From Nyssa sinensis (lineage: Eukaryota > Streptophyta > Magnoliopsida > Cornales > Nyssaceae), in assembly GCA_008638375.1 (NCBI GenBank), contig CM018041.1, positions 9,882,627-9,946,626 on the forward strand: DNA of 64,000 nucleotides, in the 5' to 3' direction. Shown here one piece after another: positions 60,327 to 64,000 of the stretch. Under the pieces are notes generated by a model that worked only from the letters and a program-made list of their open reading frames with translations, ran no database searches and was not told the origin of the DNA. The position numbers were made by a program, and so were the translations under genes. How positions within the stretch are numbered: the first letter of the stretch is position 1; each line of letters starts with the position of its first letter.

Positions 60327-60961
60327 TGATGCTGCACTTTTTGACTCGCAACACGTGAGGGCTCTGTGACTTGTAGAACACTCAGAAAGATTATCAGAGG
60401 ACCACCGGATTGGATCCGGCGGTAGCCGCTCCGATGCTTAAGTAAGTAAGGGAATTGAAAGACTGTATTGAAAGCCAAAGAATGAGCATAGAAAATAAGG
60501 CGTACCTTTAGGGTTTAATTTATAGGCCGTGGCTTTCCTCAGTTGGTGAGGATTTGATGCCATGAATATAGGGATTTGATCACTAGAAATTATAGTTACC
60601 CTGCATAGAGATAACCATAGAAGTCGTGAATATAGGGATTTGATCCCTGGAGATTGCGGCTACCTTGCATAGAGATAACCATAGATGGTAGTTTCCTTGT
60701 TGAAGACCGCTTCCTTGTTGAAGACCGCTTCCTTATTCCTTGCTCGGCATCCGCTAAAGTGGTGACGAGTTCTGTAGTGTTGGTCTGAACCCTGTGACCT
60801 TGTTCTGGATATATATGTTCGGCCACTTCCGACCCTGTATGATGATCTAAATGCTTGAGTTTTTCCTTATTGGTTGAATGAGAATCATGTTGGCTGAGCA
60901 TAGGTCGGATTGCGGTTACACGTGTCAAGTGTTGATTGGCCTGTTCTTTTATGGTATATCA
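60327..60961 (-). repeat. Solo LTR related to the Gypsy element
   Basis: The minus strand starts TGATATACCA and ends GCAGCATCA. It shares with the Gypsy LTR the segments GAGGAAAGCCAC..CCTATAAATTAAACC, ATGCTCATTCTTTGG and TAAGCATCGGAGCGGCTACC. TATAT flanks both sides (60322-60326 and 60962-60966), but this is also microsatellite sequence. About 635 bp; no internal region. Internal duplicates (GACCGCTTCCTTGTTGAA near 60703-60730) are present. Confidence 0.85.
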
Positions 60962-61677
60962 TATATATATATATATATATATGCATGTGCGTGGGTGTGC
61001 GTGTGCGTATGCTTGTGTGGAGCATCTCATCTATATATACGTGTATACATAATATATGTGTACGTTATGAACTTATGAAGGCATATATATGTATATCGAT
61101 ATGTTATTTATATATTTGTCTGTGTGTGTGTGTGGGTGTATCTATGAATTTATTCTCCTAGTTGCCTTTAAAAAACCACAAAAGAGTAACATATGTTTTT
61201 GTATTTCAGTAGAAGGTCAGGAAAATTTTAGATTGTCTCTGAAACAACGTCGGAACTACTTGAAGGACTGGGGGCTACATTTTTTGCAAAATGTTTTTTA
61301 TATGTAAATTTTTCTTCTAATTGTGAAAATAATTTTTTTTTCTCTCCAAAATTTGTAAAACAAAAAATTTTACATGTAAACCCTCCATTCAATTTTGAAA
61401 ATTAAAAAAATTCTTTAAAATCTTCCATCTCAACTTAAAAAAAGAAATTTTCTTCAAAAGATTCTGGCCAAAATCTACATGTTCACCAAATACAAATACA
61501 ATACTACTGTTTAATTATTTTTATTTTTGTTAGATACTTGATTTATTCAAAATTTGAAGAGATCTCTTGCTTTACTATCTTTGACACAGCATAGTTGTTG
61601 ATCAAGTCGACATTAAGGAGATAGCAGGACGAGAGCAAGCATTGTCTGAGTCATCATCATTTTCAATTTTTTACTCT
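60962..61677. other. Spacer and 5' flank of the HMA gene
   Basis: (TA)n and (GT)n microsatellites at 60962-61010 and 61121-61137; short frames here are low complexity. No gene seen. Confidence 0.5.
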
Positions 61678-62151
61678 ATGGTTACCCCTCGGACTTTTGT
61701 TATCAAGCTGAATATGTACTGCCCGTGCCTGGGATGTCAGAAAAAAATGAAGAAACAGATAAAAGAAGTTCATGGAGTGCATTCATTTGCCATAGATGCA
61801 GACGAAGGAAAGGTCACTGTCTCAGGTACTGTACACCCAAACACACTCCTAATGAAGCTTAAAAAGGTTGGGAAAAAAGCAGAGCTCTTGCCATCCATGA
61901 ACAATGACAACATGCTAATTGCACGAGCAAGACCAGTAATGAACAATATTCCCTATAATGGGCACCATGGAACATATCATGCTGGACTACCATGGGCTTG
62001 TTAGTGGGCACCACTCGCATGTGGGTGCATTCCTCCAGGGACACTGCCTCCATGGCCACAGGCACAGGCACATTTTGGATACAATTATGAACCAACAGCA
62101 CCTCCACTGCCAGTGGCTTACTCATACCTTGATGACATACACAGCGACTAG
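61678..62151 (+). pseudogene. HMA-domain protein, frame cut by TAG and plastid insertion
   Basis: ATG 61678 starts a heavy-metal-associated domain (residues 1-66). TFVIKLNMYCPCLGCQKKMK carries the metal site CLGC, followed by GKVTVSGTVHPNTLLMKLKK. It resembles the HMA part of the gene at 21935 (TFDLKVNIFCCDDCKKKLKK, EKVTISGTVDPDTIIKKIKK). TAG at 62002-62004 ends the frame after 108 codons. The same frame then stays open and protein-like (AHFGYNYEPTAPPLPVAYSY) to TAG 62149-62151, where chloroplast-derived DNA starts. It may be a 108-residue protein, or a gene broken by a nonsense change and by the insertion. The Pro-rich tail is usual in plant HMA proteins. No DC1 domain follows. Confidence 0.75.
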
Positions 62152-62395
62152 GATCCCCGATTCAGGGATCTCTCGGTTCGAGAAATAAAAATAAGAGGAT
62201 CGAACCATTTCTTCTGACTCTTTTTCAAATTCGATAAATGTTGGTTGATCGTATATTTCATTATAGTTCTATGATTCAGAGTATCCTTTCCTATTTGATC
62301 CCTTTGAATTCCATATTCGAAGTTGCGATCGGATCTATTCATTAAAAAGAATCGATTCAACACATTTCTTATGTATCCATAGGTGCTATATTGGA
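62152..62395 (-). pseudogene. ycf2: Plastid DNA insertion (NUPT): ycf2 fragment
   Basis: The minus strand from about 62390 reads [20 protein letters not shown], then [40 protein letters not shown] and ends ERSLNRGS at 62152. This matches an internal part of chloroplast Ycf2, a very large plastid protein of the 2-MD AAA complex that drives import. The fragment is in one open frame of about 80 codons with few changes, pointing to a fairly recent transfer. It has no start or plastid context, so it is a nuclear copy without function. Its left edge meets the stop codon of the HMA gene. Confidence 0.9.
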
Positions 62396-63190
62396 TTTGA
62401 ATCGAATATCCAAATGGTTGCAAGCTGTTGTGAGCTGCTAGATCTCGTTTTATTCTACTTTTCTCTTTTTAGGATTTGAATTTTTCCTTAACATAATGTT
62501 ATTGTTCTTCTGTAAATAATTTCTTTTTTGGGAGTCAAAGATTTCAGTTTTTTTCTCAATATATCTTATAATTTTGTACTAATATGAAACTGAAAATTTA
62601 TTAATCGAAAATGCTATACATAAGACATTTTCTTGCTCCATTTTTTTCACTCCTATACATGATGGAGTGTGACCCATAATTAATGTACTATATAGTGAGT
62701 TCCATTCCAATGGTAACAATGAGAAATAAGGATCAGAAAATGCATTGTGTATAGTATCATTCTTTATTAATAGGAAAATGCTAAAGTAAAACGATTTTTC
62801 TCATATTATTTTTTCTCAATTTTAAACACAAGCTGATGAGATTCACCTATATTTATTACAATTGATCCTACTACCTTATAACTAAGAGTAAGAAAATTGA
62901 GTGGAGAATTCGTTATCTATAACATTACCTTTACTAGCAAGACTATTCATCCCTTTTTTTTTTCTTCCAAAAGTGAAATCTAAAGTGATTTGTCAATAGT
63001 CTATTGATTGAATATCAAGTCATAAAATGATCATTTCTAATATAATTAGCATCAACTCATTTGAGCCGGATTTCACTTTTGGGATTTTTTATTTTATTTT
63101 TTGAAATGGACAGCATTTTTCTTTTTATATAATTAATTCACCAAACTTGAATGTGACAAGAATGCGTGTGGACTCTTTATTGGTTAGCCA
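62396..63190. other. AT-rich spacer, no gene
   Basis: No coding similarity. The first 60 bp could be further plastid-derived or host DNA. It ends with GTTAGCCA (63183-63190), the left target repeat of the hAT-type MITE. Confidence 0.5.
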
Positions 63191-63902
63191 TAGAGGTGTC
63201 AAACAGGCCAGTCTGACCCATTTCAACTGGTCCATTTGGGTCAATGGGCCATGTCGTGTCGGGTCCATGTTCGACTGACCCATTTCAACTAGTCCATTCG
63301 GTTCAATGGGCCGTGTTGTGTCGGGTCCATGTTCGAAATCATTAGACTCAGCCCGGCGCATGCCTGGTTGCTTGCGGGTCTTGCAGTTTTTTTTTCCTTC
63401 ACTCTTTGGTTTTTTTTTTTTTAATGACTAATATGGATTATGATTTTTTAAAATATTATATTTTTGTTGTTCTAATTACATAATATCACTATTTTTTATT
63501 TGTAATTATAATATTTTATTTAACTTTCATATTTTTTATTTTGTTTTTCATTAGTTTAATATTCTTATTATTCACTTTAGTATTTATTATTATAATATTT
63601 ATTTATTTTTTGTTTTTTGTTTTTTGTTTTTTTTCAAAATAATTATAATATTTTGTTTGAATATATTCACATAGTAATAATAAATAACAATAAAATAGGA
63701 AATAAATCGGACCTAACGTGTCGTGTCAACAGGTTGCCGTGCTGGGCCGTGCTCATGTTGGGCATCCAACCATGCCATGTGTCTAGGAGGGCCGACCCGC
63801 CACGGCCCACCGTGCCATGCCTAACTCGGTCTGTCGACCACCATGCCACTCTACCTGTTAATGTGCTGTGTCGTGCCCGACTTGGCCTAATTGACACCTC
63901 TA
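63191..63902. mobile_element. hAT-type MITE, 712 bp
   Basis: The terminal inverted repeats TAGAGGTGTCAA (left) and TTGACACCTCTA (right) extend imperfectly (ACAGGCC versus TTAGGCC). Flanking 8-bp sequences GTTAGCCA and GTTAGCAA match at 7 of 8 positions, as expected for a hAT target duplication. A tandem duplicate of about 60 bp (CCATTTCAACTGGTCCATTT / CCATTTCAACTAGTCCATTC) lies near the left end. It is GC-rich at both ends with an AT-rich middle, and no transposase is encoded. Confidence 0.85.
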
Positions 63903-64000
63903 GTTAGCAAACACAAATATAACTTGTTTCAATGATCCTTATTTTGGTGGTGCGAGTTCCAATTTCACAAGCTATGAAAGTGAGAATAGAGCTCGCACTA
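63903..64000. other. Right-hand flank, no feature
   Basis: Starts with the right target repeat GTTAGCAA; nothing else recognised. Confidence 0.4.

Noticed and set aside
60878..61307. Overlapping frames rich in I, Y, C and V near 60.9-61.3 kb
   Set aside because: They translate (TA)n and (GT)n microsatellites.

Overview
The window is nuclear DNA of a flowering plant. The evidence is En/Spm (CACTA) elements with CACTACAAGAAA-type ends, Copia and Gypsy/Tat retrotransposons primed on plant tRNA-type sites, a TRIM element, a hAT MITE, plant-specific DC1/HMA metal-binding genes, and a stray piece of the chloroplast gene ycf2. I cannot name the species. Most of the 64 kb is nested transposon sequence; only two or three host genes look intact.

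Layout. 1-7.8 kb: a CACTA end fragment and a decayed Copia element on the minus strand (3' LTR 2365-2558). 7.8-17.1 kb: an inverted CACTA deletion derivative that lacks its transposase (terminus 7778, 161-bp repeats, part of TnpA). It is followed by a 3.7-kb solo LTR (11969-15710, target duplication GTTCT) and a second CACTA terminus at 17131. 17.1-20.2 kb: a Copia LTR split by a complete small LTR element (17227-20094, duplication TACAT) with an unrecognised ORF. 21.9-23.1 kb: an intact HMA-DC1 gene. 24.9-35.3 kb: a complete Tat-like Gypsy element (duplication ATTCT) with a broken gag-pol and a spliced antisense gene. 35.7-36.5 kb: a broken DC1 gene. 37.3-38.1 kb: a two-exon minus-strand gene for a 61-residue membrane protein.

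39.4-53.4 kb: a 14.1-kb CACTA element (duplication AGA) inserted in a Copia gag. It carries both transposition genes (TnpD/Tnp2-like with a DUF4216 tail, and TnpA/Transposase_24-like), a block of about 28 tandem 161-bp repeats, and fragments of two unrelated host genes: a Ste20-type kinase and one exon of an AAED1-like thioredoxin-fold protein. 54-58 kb: the rest of the Copia leader, a 1.3-kb short LTR element, and a three-LTR tandem TRIM (duplication ACTAT) that interrupts a probable exon. 60.3-61.0 kb: a solo LTR related to the Gypsy element. 61.7-62.4 kb: an HMA-domain gene whose frame ends at a ycf2-derived plastid insertion. 63.2-63.9 kb: a hAT-type MITE with an 8-bp duplication.

How the parts relate. 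The CACTA element at 39-53 kb could have supplied transposase to the 7.8-kb derivative, which shares its 3' end, but its own genes are now full of stop codons. Both this transposase and the Gypsy gag-pol keep frame for kilobases while collecting nonsense codons, as expected from C-to-T decay of methylated transposons. The two DC1-type loci (21.9 and 35.7 kb) were neighbours before the Gypsy insertion separated them, and a third HMA gene lies at 61.7 kb, so the locus looks like a small dispersed cluster of HMA/DC1 proteins.
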